Source: Clostridiales bacterium (GTDB lineage Bacteria; Bacillota_A; Clostridia; Oscillospirales; Oscillospiraceae). From it: 12,840 nucleotides of DNA. Within the stretch, counting starts at the first letter, position 1. The number at the start of each line of letters is the position of its first letter. The notes below the pieces were generated by a model. That model was not told the origin of the DNA, ran no database searches, and worked only from the letters and a program-made list of their open reading frames with translations. The translations under genes were made by a program, and so were the position numbers. Location of the stretch: assembly GCA_004553625.1 (NCBI GenBank), contig SFKX01000031.1:1-12840 (forward strand). The letters run 5' to 3'. This document shows positions 7,168 through 12,840 of this stretch, piece after piece.

Positions 7168-8439
7168 TCAGTTGAGCAGCGCGGCGGCGGCGGAGCCGAG
7201 CATGGTCGCATTTCCTGTGGACCAGATAACGGCATAGCGGCCCAGACCGTCTCTTATGAAGCTGTCCATGAAGCCGTCTAGCGCCTCGCGGAAGGCGCGG
7301 CTGCGGCGTATGACGGAGCCGTCGGCGCAGATACATGCCGGGTGCTCCGGGTCGGAGCCGCGGTCGGTCAGCACCAGGATAGCCGCGAGGTTCGAGCAGA
7401 CGCAGCGCGCAGAGCGCACAAACACGGCGTTGCAGAGTTGCGACGCTGTCTCGGCGTCCTCGCCCTCGAACATGTTTCCGCCGCCACAGGCCATGGCGTC
7501 CGCCTCGGCGGAGGAGAGCGCGGTGAGAGCAGCGATCTTTGCCGCCACTGTCTCTGTGAACAGCCCATCTTTTGCCGCGCCGCGCAGCGTCAGCAGGCAA
7601 AGCTCGCCCAGATATGCGCCGGAGGTCATCTTCTCGTGTCTGTAGACGCCGGGATCGCGTGTGGCGTTGTCGAGCTCCACGTCGTAGTCGCCGCGTGGCA
7701 GGCCGAGGAAGGCGCCAGACTCGAGATTTATGAGCATGTTGCCGGAAAAGGCACCGTGCGGCTTTTTGATTGCTGCGTCGGGCAGGACACAGCAGGTGTT
7801 TGTACCCGTGCCGGAGATGAGTCCCACGAGCCCGTCGCAGCCCTTTTCAGAGGCATAGGCCGCGCCGGAGAGCAGAACGGCGGGAGTGTCGTTCAGGAGG
7901 ACGAAACTCTTGCCGCTTATCCCGCGCTTTTCAAGTTCCGCGGCGAGGTCTGCACAGATGAGACGGCCCTCAAAGCCGCTAAGCTGCACCTGCTTTGTCA
8001 GACTCAACACGCGGCCGTCGCGCTCCGGCGTCTCCTCTGTGGGGTAGGAGAAGCAGAATCCGACCTTGTCCGTCCGGTCAAGCAGCGGCGCGAGCCTGTC
8101 CGCGACAAAGGCAATGAAGTCCTCCCAGGCCACGGCCCCGTCCGTGCCGGGCATGGAGCAGACATTGAGCGAGTCTATGTTCGCGCCCTCGTCCGTGAAG
8201 CTCACTAGCGCCGTGCGAAAGTTCGTGCCGCCCGCGTCGATGACAGCTGCGGGCTTACCTAGCGGCAGGACTCCGTCCGCCGTGAGGTAGGTAGGGATCA
8301 TTTTGATCGAGCTTTCACGCCCACGCAGACCCAGCTCCATCTCACCCAGAAATGCGGCGGTAGTCTCGCTCAGGTCGATGCGCTCAGGCTCCATGCCGTG
8401 ACTTGTAAGGAAAACGCGGACCTTTTCTGAATACAGCAT
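7168..8439 (-). CDS. eukaryotic-type hexokinase
   Basis: A 423-residue two-domain sugar kinase of the hexokinase family, not the ROK or GlcK type common in bacteria. Conserved hexokinase sites: phosphate loop 1 DAGGTNFR (68-75); SYPTEE (131-136); LTKQ (147-150, equivalent to the TK glucose contact); LLNDTPA (181-187, with catalytic D184); phosphate loop 2 ISGTGTN (208-214); NLESGAF (238-244, with E240) and HEKMTSGAYLGEL (268-280, with E269). All glucose-binding and catalytic residues are thus present, so it should phosphorylate glucose or another hexose with ATP. Start ATG 8439 is chosen over GTG 8481 because the family homology begins there and GGGGTG precedes it, though this ribosome binding site is weak. 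One chain of about 45 kDa, half the length of mammalian hexokinase I. It lies between the slipin and thioesterase genes. Confidence 0.9.
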   Translation of the reverse strand: MLYSEKVRVFLTSHGMEPERIDLSETTAAFLGEMELGLRGRESSIKMIPTYLTADGVLPLGKPAAVIDAGGTNFRTALVSFTDEGANIDSLNVCSMPGTDGAVAWEDFIAFVADRLAPLLDRTDKVGFCFSYPTEETPERDGRVLSLTKQVQLSGFEGRLICADLAAELEKRGISGKSFVLLNDTPAVLLSGAAYASEKGCDGLVGLISGTGTNTCCVLPDAAIKKPHGAFSGNMLINLESGAFLGLPRGDYDVELDNATRDPGVYRHEKMTSGAYLGELCLLTLRGAAKDGLFTETVAAKIAALTALSSAEADAMACGGGNMFEGEDAETASQLCNAVFVRSARCVCSNLAAILVLTDRGSDPEHPACICADGSVIRRSRAFREALDGFMDSFIRDGLGRYAVIWSTGNATMLGSAAAALLN

Positions 8440-8457
8440 AATATGTAACACCCCGGC

Positions 8458-8490
8458 ACTGCGCCGGCACGTAAACCGCACCGGCGCTGT
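8458..8490 (-). terminator. GC-rich hairpin between slipin and hexokinase genes
   Basis: On the minus strand a 10-bp stem (7 perfect pairs GCGCCGG with CCGGCGC, 8481-8487 and 8461-8467, then two wobbles and a C-G) closes a 7-nt loop. No T-run follows, so it is more likely a stabilising or attenuating structure in the operon message than a full terminator. Confidence 0.4.
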
Positions 8491-8518
8491 TAGTTATTCA
8501 TTGACGTTTTGCCCCGGC

Positions 8519-9430
8519 TCAGTCCTGAGGGGCGGGTTCCTTTACGGCCTCGACTATGCCCTCCGCGAGGCCGGCAAGACTCTGGATCTCGGAGGGAATG
8601 ATGATCTTTGTGGCTCTGCCGTTTGCCGCGGCGGTGAAGGCCTCGAGCGCCTTGATCTTGATGACCGGGTCCGTCGGAGCGGACTCGTTTATGAGCTTGA
8701 TGCCTTCGGCGGTGGCGCGCTGGACGGTCAGGATAGCCTCGGCCTCGCCCTGGGCCTCGAGTATCTGGGCCTGCTTCTTCGCGTCGGCGCGGAGGATGGC
8801 CGCCTCCTTCTCGCCCTCGGCGGTGAGGATGGCGGACTTCTTCTCGCCCTCGGCGCGGAGGATGGCCTCACGGCGCTCGCGCTCGGCCTTCATCTGTTTT
8901 TCCATCGCGTTCTGGATCTCACGCGGCGGCAGGATGTTCTTCAGCTCCACGCGGTTTACCTTGATTCCCCAGGGGTCGGTCGCCTCGTCCAGGATGGCGC
9001 GCATCTTGGTGTTGATGACGTCGCGGCTGGTGAGGCACTGGTCAAGCTCCAGGTCGCCGATGATGTTACGCAGGGTGGTGGCGGAAAGGTTTTCGATGGC
9101 GACGATGGGACGCTCGATGCCGTAGGTATAGAGCTTCGGGTCGGTTATCTGGAAGTAAACGACCGTGTCTATCTGCATCGTGACGTTGTCCTCGGTGATG
9201 ACGGGCTGCGGCGGGAAGTCCGCGACCTGCTCCTTGAGGGACACGACTTTAGCAACCCTTTCGATGAAGGGGAGCTTGAAGTGCAGGCCAACGTTCCAGG
9301 TGGTCTTGTAAGCGCCGAGCCTTTCGATGACGTAGGCCTTGGCCTGCTGCACGACCCTGATGCAGCGGACAAGTATGACGATGATTATGAGCGCGACCAG
9401 ACCAATGACGATATACGGCAGGTATTCCAT
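8519..9430 (-). CDS. slipin (SPFH/stomatin/band 7 membrane protein)
   Basis: A 303-residue SPFH-domain protein. One N-terminal membrane span (residues 4-24) is followed by the PHB/SPFH domain (about 25-170) containing RLGAYKTTWNVGLHFKLPF (37-55) and the characteristic DPWGIKVNRVELKNILPP (152-169). Residues 187-230 form a coiled coil of four 11-residue repeats of the pattern REAILRAEGEK, after which comes a conserved short C-terminal part (ATKIIIPSE). Slipins form large membrane-associated rings or scaffolds in lipid microdomains. The start ATG 9430 has AGGAGG 7 nt upstream. The gene is 40 nt downstream of the nfeD-like gene, the usual partner of bacterial slipins, and is expected to share its promoter. 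Confidence 0.95.
   Translation of the reverse strand: MEYLPYIVIGLVALIIIVILVRCIRVVQQAKAYVIERLGAYKTTWNVGLHFKLPFIERVAKVVSLKEQVADFPPQPVITEDNVTMQIDTVVYFQITDPKLYTYGIERPIVAIENLSATTLRNIIGDLELDQCLTSRDVINTKMRAILDEATDPWGIKVNRVELKNILPPREIQNAMEKQMKAERERREAILRAEGEKKSAILTAEGEKEAAILRADAKKQAQILEAQGEAEAILTVQRATAEGIKLINESAPTDPVIKIKALEAFTAAANGRATKIIIPSEIQSLAGLAEGIVEAVKEPAPQD
8754..8885 (-). repeat. 33-bp periodic repeat coding hendecads in slipin
   Basis: Four degenerate 33-bp units begin at about 8754, 8787, 8820 and 8853; the last three share GGAGGATGGC-like and CTCGCCCTCG-like segments on the plus strand. They encode four 11-residue coiled-coil repeats (residues 187-230 of the slipin). Confidence 0.7.
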
Positions 9431-9470
9431 AGCGATTCCTCCTCTTTAAACCCCAAATATCGTTATGCGG

Positions 9471-9926
9471 TTATGCCTTTTCCTCAGGCGAGACTATGAG
9501 CTTGACTCCCTCGATGCGCAGGACAGTGACGATCTTGCCGACCTCGACGGGAGAGCCGTTATCAGAACGCGCGGTCCAGACCTTACCGCCAACGGCAACG
9601 GCGCCGGCGCCCTCGACATTATCGATGGCCTCTGTGACGAGCGCCTCCTTGCCGATGACCATATCGGCGTTTGTGGGCTGGCTTTTGGAGTTGACGTATT
9701 TCTTCACGAGCGGGCGGGTAAAGTAAAGCGTGACGACGGAAATTACGAAAAACCAGACGATCTGCAGCCACAGCGGAGCGCCGAAAAGCGCTGCGATCAA
9801 TCCCGCGAGAGCGCCTATCGCAAACCATATACAGGTCAGGCCTGCCGTAGCACCCTCTATGATGAGAAAGACCAGCATGACCGCTGCCCAAACGATGCTC
9901 ATGTTGCTTAAAATCAGTTCCGGCAC
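9471..9926 (-). CDS. NfeD-like membrane protein (short form)
   Basis: A 151-residue protein with three hydrophobic spans (about residues 8-24, 28-48 and 52-70) and a soluble C-terminal beta-barrel (about 90-147; GKEALVTEAI, GAVAVGGKVWTAR, VGKIVTVLRIEGVKLIV) of the NfeD OB fold. It is the short form that lacks the ClpP-like protease domain of long NfeD proteins. NfeD proteins of this kind are encoded next to slipins and are thought to help organise them in membrane microdomains. The start is GTG 9926: AAAGGAGG stands 9 nt before it, whereas the next ATG (9902) has no site and would remove the first residues before span 1. It is the first gene after the promoter at 9969-9997. Confidence 0.9.
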   Translation of the reverse strand: MPELILSNMSIVWAAVMLVFLIIEGATAGLTCIWFAIGALAGLIAALFGAPLWLQIVWFFVISVVTLYFTRPLVKKYVNSKSQPTNADMVIGKEALVTEAIDNVEGAGAVAVGGKVWTARSDNGSPVEVGKIVTVLRIEGVKLIVSPEEKA

Positions 9927-9968
9927 AGGCGAAAACCTCCTTTCAGAGACGGGTACCTCACACAGCTC

Positions 9969-9997
9969 ATTCTATCCTAAATCGCAGCTTCTGACAA
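9969..9997 (-). promoter_or_regulatory. sigma-A promoter of the nfeD-slipin unit
   Basis: Minus strand TTGTCA (9992-9997), 17-bp spacer, TAGAAT (9969-9974); both boxes match 5 of 6. Predicted start near 9962, leader about 36 nt. A 7-bp inverted repeat (9979-9985 and 10000-10006) brackets the -35 box. Confidence 0.75.
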
Positions 9998-10006
9998 TAG
10001 CGATTT
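9979..10006. repeat. inverted repeat, candidate operator
   Basis: AAATCGC (9979-9985) and its perfect complement GCGATTT (10000-10006), separated by 14 bp and 21 bp centre to centre, about two helical turns. It straddles the -35 box of the nfeD promoter in the divergent region shared with yerC. A repressor dimer binding here would block that promoter; the binding protein is unknown. Confidence 0.35.
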
Positions 10007-10044
10007 GCAATTATGAATTTTTCATCAAAAAAGCTGAAAGCCTC

Positions 10045-10073
10045 TTTACTTTTACGCATTAGGGTTATAAAAT
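10045..10073 (+). promoter_or_regulatory. promoter of the yerC-methyltransferase-hslO unit
   Basis: TTTACT (10045-10050, 4 of 6), 17-bp spacer, TAAAAT (10068-10073, 5 of 6). An overlapping TATAAA at 10066 is an alternative -10. Predicted leader about 25 nt before ATG 10105. Confidence 0.5.
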
Positions 10074-10104
10074 ATGAAAGAGTTCTGAGAGTGTGAGGTG
10101 CACT

Positions 10105-10404
10105 ATGAACAAACAAAACAAAAAGCCCAGAAGCGACGAGATGTATAAGGCCATACTGACGCTTAAGACGGTGGACGAGTGCAAAAGGTTCTTCGATGAC
10201 CTGTGCACGGTGACGGAGCTTCAGGCCATGGAGCAGCGATATCAGGTGGCCGTGTACCTGAGCCAGGGGATGATATATAACGACATCCTGGAGCGCACGG
10301 GCGCATCCAGCGCTACGATCTCGAGGGTCAACCGCAGCCTGCAATACGGGCAGGACGGCTACGCCATCGCTTTCGAGCGCCTGAAGGCAGAGGAGAGCGA
10401 ATGA
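10105..10404 (+). CDS. yerC: YerC/YecD family TrpR-related DNA-binding protein
   Basis: A 99-residue all-helical protein of the TrpR superfamily, YerC/YecD type. The stretch CTVTELQAMEQRYQVAVYLSQG precedes a helix-turn-helix at about residues 57-80 (MIYNDILERTGASSATISRVNRSL). It lacks the known ligand context of E. coli TrpR, and its regulon is not established here. Start ATG 10105 follows GAGGTG with 5-6 nt spacing; a GTG at 10093 extends the frame but lies before that site. Its last codons overlap the next gene by 4 bp (ATGA), indicating translational coupling with the methyltransferase. It sits divergent from nfeD, so it is one candidate to bind the shared intergenic inverted repeat. Confidence 0.9.
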   Translation: MNKQNKKPRSDEMYKAILTLKTVDECKRFFDDLCTVTELQAMEQRYQVAVYLSQGMIYNDILERTGASSATISRVNRSLQYGQDGYAIAFERLKAEESE

Positions 10405-11129
10405 GCGCCTACGCCGCCCTCGCAGAGTATTACGACGAGCTGACGGGCGACGTGCCGTATAATGACTTCGCGGATTATTATGAACGTCTGTTCCGCGAGT
10501 ATTCAGTAGAGGTCGGGCTCGTGCTCGACCTTTGCTGCGGCACCGGCAGCCTGACCTGCGAGATGGCCGCGCGCGGCTATGAGCTGATAGCGGCGGACGC
10601 CTCGGCGGATATGCTGATGCGCGCGAGAGACAAGGCGTATTCGTCCGCGCTGGCAAAAATGCCGCTCTTTATAAACCAGAGCGCACAGGAGCTGGACCTC
10701 TACGGCACGGTGGATGCGGCGTATTCGTCGCTTGACAGCCTGAGCTACGTTCCGTTTGGGGACCTGCCGGAGGTGTTTCACCGTCTGAGGCTGTTCATAA
10801 GGCCGGGCGGTCTTTTGGTGTTCGACCTGCGGACGCCGGAGTTCCTGCGCGGGATGGACGGCAGCGTGTCGGTGGACGAGTGCGAGGGGCTGTTCTGCGT
10901 TTGGCGTGGAAGGTTTGAGGAGGGCGCGCTGTACTACGGCATGGACATCTTCGCAAGGGCGGGGAAGTGCTGGAACAGATATGCCGAGGAGCACGTCGAA
11001 TATCCGCACGAGCCGGAGCGGGTAAAAGAGCTGCTGGAGAACGCCGGCTTCACGGACGTGCGTGTCCGGACGGACGGCCCCATGGGCGGGGCGGACAGAG
11101 TATTCTTTACAGCGATAAGAGGTAACTGA
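10401..11129 (+). CDS. class I SAM-dependent methyltransferase
   Basis: A 242-residue cytosolic protein with the Rossmann-type methyltransferase fold. Motif I is VLDLCCGTGSL (41-51), the acidic residue that binds the SAM ribose is in IAADAS (63-68, D66), and the strand 4/5 region is seen as DAAYSSLDSL and PGGLLVFDL (135-143). The N-terminal YAALAEYYDELTGDVPY and the overall length resemble the YqeM-type small-molecule or uncharacterised methyltransferases of Firmicutes. The substrate cannot be told. It overlaps yerC by 4 bp and ends 1 bp before the hslO start codon, so all three genes are read from one message. Confidence 0.88.
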   Translation: MSAYAALAEYYDELTGDVPYNDFADYYERLFREYSVEVGLVLDLCCGTGSLTCEMAARGYELIAADASADMLMRARDKAYSSALAKMPLFINQSAQELDLYGTVDAAYSSLDSLSYVPFGDLPEVFHRLRLFIRPGGLLVFDLRTPEFLRGMDGSVSVDECEGLFCVWRGRFEEGALYYGMDIFARAGKCWNRYAEEHVEYPHEPERVKELLENAGFTDVRVRTDGPMGGADRVFFTAIRGN

Positions 11130-11130
11130 G

Positions 11131-11997
11131 ATGGACGAGATAGTAAGAGCCGTTACGAAGGACGGTTTTGTGAAGATATCGGCTGTGACGGCGCGGGGCG
11201 TGGTCGAGCGCGCGAGGGAGATACATGGCCTGAGCCCTACGGCCTCGGCAGCGCTGGGCAGGACGCTGTGCGGTGCATCCATGCTGGGAGAGCTGATGAA
11301 GGAGGATGACGCCTCACTCACCATCCGCGTGAACGGCGGCGGACCGGTGGGCAGCGTCATAGCCGTGTCGGATAACGGAGGCAACGTGCGCGGGTACGTC
11401 ACGGAGCCGAAGGCGGACCTGCCTCTAAGGGGCGACGGGAAGCTCAATGTCGGCGGCCTGGTGGGTACGAACGGTATGCTGACCGTGAGCCGAGACATCG
11501 GGCTCAAGGAGCCGTATGTGGGCTCCACGGAGCTTGTGACGGGTGAGATAGCGGAGGACCTGGCGCAGTACATGGTGGAGAGTGAGCAGATACCCTCTGC
11601 GGTAGGACTGGGCGTGCTTGTGGATACGGACAGGACCATAAAGACCGCGGGCGGTTTCATCGTGCAGCTGATGCCGGGCGCGCCGGAGGAGCTCATCACG
11701 AAGCTGGAGGAGAATATCTTTGTGATGGACCAGCTGACGACGGTGCTGGCGGAGGACGGAGTGGACGAGGCAGTGCGCCAAGTGCTCAAGGGCCTGGACT
11801 ACGAGACTGTGATGCGCGTACCGGTGGAGTACCGCTGCAATTGCAGCCGTGAGCGCGTGGAGCAGGCACTGGAGAGCTGCGGCCGTGAAGAGCTGCTGGA
11901 CATGGCGGCGACGGGTGAGGAGACGGAAGTGAGCTGTCAATTTTGCGACAAAATTTATCGCTTTAGTTCGTCGGAATTGCGCGAATTGGCAAAGTAA
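11131..11997 (+). CDS. hslO: redox-regulated chaperone Hsp33
   Basis: A 288-residue full-length Hsp33. It holds unfolding proteins in solution during oxidative stress and is switched on when its zinc-bound cysteines form disulfides. The zinc site is present as CNC (C236, C238) and CQFC (C269, C272) in the C-terminal redox switch. The N-terminal core contains the family sequences LTIRVNGGGPVGSVIAVSD (63-81), GYVTEP (88-93) and GKLNVGGLVGTNGMLTVSRD (103-122). Two other cysteines (C47, C250) are not part of the switch. GAGGT lies 7 nt before ATG 11131. No terminator follows the stop; the consensus promoter of the tRNA cluster begins 20 bp later, so read-through into the tRNA genes is likely. Confidence 0.96.
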   Translation: MDEIVRAVTKDGFVKISAVTARGVVERAREIHGLSPTASAALGRTLCGASMLGELMKEDDASLTIRVNGGGPVGSVIAVSDNGGNVRGYVTEPKADLPLRGDGKLNVGGLVGTNGMLTVSRDIGLKEPYVGSTELVTGEIAEDLAQYMVESEQIPSAVGLGVLVDTDRTIKTAGGFIVQLMPGAPEELITKLEENIFVMDQLTTVLAEDGVDEAVRQVLKGLDYETVMRVPVEYRCNCSRERVEQALESCGREELLDMAATGEETEVSCQFCDKIYRFSSSELRELAK

Positions 11998-12016
11998 AAA
12001 AATTTCGAAAAAGATA

Positions 12017-12045
12017 TTGACAATAGAGGGGGTGTTTAGTATAAT
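12017..12045 (+). promoter_or_regulatory. consensus sigma-A promoter of the tRNA cluster
   Basis: TTGACA (12017-12022), 17-bp spacer, TATAAT (12040-12045): both boxes are perfect, as expected for a stable-RNA promoter. Transcription should start near 12052, about 11 bp before tRNA-Val. Confidence 0.92.
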
Positions 12046-12062
12046 GACAAAGCCGCTTATCC

Positions 12063-12139
12063 GGGAGCATAGCTCAGCCGGTTAGAGCACTTGCCTTACA
12101 AGCAAGGGGTCACTGGTTCGAGTCCAGTTGTTCCCACCA
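12063..12139 (+). tRNA. tRNA-Val (anticodon TAC)
   Basis: A 77-nt cloverleaf: acceptor GGGAGCA with TGTTCCC (one G-T pair), anticodon stem CTTGC/GCAAG around loop CTTACAA with TAC at 12097-12099, T arm ACTGG-TTCGAGT-CCAGT, discriminator A and encoded CCA at 12137-12139. Reads GUA and probably other valine codons. Confidence 0.96.
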
Positions 12140-12170
12140 GTAATCCTTTTTAGCGGCGGAAAAGGAATAT

Positions 12171-12246
<76 letters not shown>

Positions 12247-12249
12247 TTT

Positions 12250-12325
12250 GCGGGCATAGCTCATCCGGTAGAGCGCCACCTTGCCAAGGTGGAGGTAGCG
12301 AGTTCGAGCCTCGTTGCCCGCTCCA
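12250..12325 (+). tRNA. tRNA-Gly (anticodon GCC)
   Basis: A 76-nt cloverleaf only 3 nt after tRNA-Phe: acceptor GCGGGCA with TGCCCGC, anticodon stem CCACC/GGTGG around loop TTGCCAA with GCC at 12283-12285, discriminator T, encoded CCA at 12323-12325. Confidence 0.96.
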
Positions 12326-12358
12326 GTTCCGGCGAGACTGTAATGGTTTCGCCGGAAC
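12326..12358 (+). other. hairpin between tRNA-Gly and tRNA-Cys
   Basis: GTTCCGGCGA (12326-12335) pairs perfectly with 12349-12358, and four more pairs (two wobbles) extend it to 14 bp around a 5-nt loop (GTAAT). It begins at the first base after the CCA of tRNA-Gly. No T-run follows, so it is more likely an RNA-processing or stability element than a terminator. Confidence 0.6.
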
Positions 12359-12374
12359 CTATAATGAATATCGT

Positions 12375-12449
12375 GGCGCCATAGCCAAGTGGTAAGGCAG
12401 GGGACTGCAAATCCCCGATTCTCCGGTTCAAATCCGGATGGCGCCTCCA
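12375..12449 (+). tRNA. tRNA-Cys (anticodon GCA)
   Basis: A 75-nt cloverleaf: acceptor GGCGCCA with TGGCGCC, anticodon stem GGGGA/TCCCC around loop CTGCAAA with GCA at 12407-12409, T arm CCGG-type stem with TTCAAAT loop, discriminator T (usual for Cys) and encoded CCA at 12447-12449. Confidence 0.96.
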
Positions 12450-12487
12450 AAGACCCGACCTCGAAAGAGGCCGGGTCTTGTCGTTTT
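12450..12487 (+). terminator. terminator of the tRNA cluster
   Basis: Arms 12450-12462 and 12467-12479 (13 bp with one A-C mismatch) close a GAAA tetraloop, followed by TTGTCGTTTT. It begins directly after the CCA of tRNA-Cys. Confidence 0.88.
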
Positions 12488-12511
12488 ATGAATAATAAAC
12501 GACTAATTTGG

Positions 12512-12540
12512 TTGCGTGGGGTGGAAGTAAGTGCTATAAT
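12512..12540 (+). promoter_or_regulatory. extended -10 promoter of the secreted-protein gene
   Basis: TATAAT (12535-12540) preceded by TGC, an extended -10 element, with TTGCGT (12512-12517) at a 17-bp spacing as a weak -35. Transcription should start near 12547, giving a leader of about 105 nt. Confidence 0.65.
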
Positions 12541-12557
12541 AACTTAACATATCCAGC

Positions 12558-12602
12558 GCGAAGGGGTACCCCTTCGCCTCGGAACGGGCAATGCCCGTTC
12601 CG
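12558..12602 (+). repeat. two adjacent perfect palindromes in the leader
   Basis: The first (12558-12577) is a perfect 20-bp palindrome built on GCGAAGGGGT. The second is an inverted repeat with 11-bp arms, 12580-12590 and 12592-12602 (CGGAACGGGCA), around one base. Only 2 bp separate them. Neither is followed by a T-run. They lie between the promoter and the ribosome binding site and may form two RNA hairpins or be a dispersed intergenic repeat. Confidence 0.75.
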
Positions 12603-12651
12603 AATAAACCATTAAAAATTGTGTTAATGCTTAGTAGTGAGGAGGGAATAA

Positions 12652-12840
12652 ATGAAAAAGCGGTTTTTGCCCGTTCTTTTGGTGATGTTTATAATTGCGG
12701 CGATGATTCCGACCTTTGCCCTGGCAGACAACAGCGAAATGTCGGGAACAGAGTTCTTAGCGCTTGAGAAAAATGGCGTCATTAATATGACGGGAAATGT
12801 GTCCCTTACGTCTTCTGCTGTGATCAGCGGCGATCTGATC
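12652..12840 (+). CDS. secreted protein of unknown function, 5' end only
   Basis: The first 63 codons of a gene that leaves the window. Residues 1-25 are a clear Sec signal peptide: KKR start, a hydrophobic core (FLPVLLVMFIIAAMIPTFA) and an ALA cleavage site before D26. The visible mature part (GTEFLALEKNGVINMTGNVSLTSSAVISGDLI) has the short alternating beta pattern seen in the N-terminal region of some clostridial surface proteins with beta-helix repeats, but nothing diagnostic, so no function is assigned. GAGGAGGG stands 5 nt before ATG 12652. The coding sequence is visibly less GC-rich than the rest of the window. Confidence 0.85.
   Translation, partial: MKKRFLPVLLVMFIIAAMIPTFALADNSEMSGTEFLALEKNGVINMTGNVSLTSSAVISGDLI

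Noticed and set aside
10503..11789. 428-codon open frame on the minus strand
   Set aside because: It is antisense across both the methyltransferase and hslO; low-complexity Ser/Thr/Pro-rich translation without recognisable domains, so a shadow of two real genes.
12141..12170. Short inverted repeat TCCTTTT/AAAAGGA between tRNA-Val and tRNA-Phe
   Set aside because: A 7-bp weak stem with a 9-nt loop in a tRNA spacer; not enough to call a terminator or regulator.

Overview
The window reads as chromosomal DNA of a GC-rich member of the Firmicutes, most likely class Clostridia and plausibly an Oscillospirales-type gut anaerobe. Evidence seen directly: strong AGGAGG ribosome binding sites before almost every gene, sigma-A type promoters with 17-bp spacers, four tRNA genes that all encode their 3' CCA, an S-layer homology (SLH) protein end, a YerC-type TrpR relative, and a bacterial serpin. 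The taxonomic placement is inference. No phage, transposon or CRISPR array was found.

Layout. 1-227: 3' end of an SLH-anchored surface protein, followed by a long hairpin (244-277) that can terminate transcription from both sides. 288-3554 (minus strand): a membrane-anchored serpin, then 13 nt later an ECF-type sigma factor, then an intracellular GH13 alpha-amylase-family enzyme with its own good promoter. 3644-4519 (plus): an aldose 1-epimerase (LacX-like), overlapping by 8 bp the end of a convergent UvrD/PcrA-family helicase (4512-6674). 6737-9926 (minus): an NfeD-like protein, a slipin (SPFH), a eukaryotic-type hexokinase and a FlK-like hotdog thioesterase, closely spaced behind one clear sigma-A promoter and probably one transcription unit that may run into the helicase. 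10105-11997 (plus): YerC, a SAM methyltransferase and the redox chaperone Hsp33, tightly packed. 12017-12487: a consensus promoter, tRNA-Val, tRNA-Phe, tRNA-Gly, tRNA-Cys and a terminator. 12512-12840: an extended -10 promoter, a leader with two adjacent perfect palindromes, and the start of a secreted protein.

How parts may work together. Three sugar-related enzymes (GH13 hydrolase, mutarotase, hexokinase) suggest intracellular processing of oligosaccharides to free sugar and sugar phosphate. NfeD plus slipin is a known membrane-microdomain pair. The most interesting unit is the serpin-sigma pair: the serpin's N-terminus has a short acidic cytosolic tail, a basic cluster and one membrane span, the architecture of anti-sigma factors that accompany this type of sigma factor, and its outer part is a whole serpin domain with a recognisable hinge and reactive-centre loop. 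This suggests (inference) a protease-sensing anti-sigma factor in which an irreversible protease trap is the sensor.
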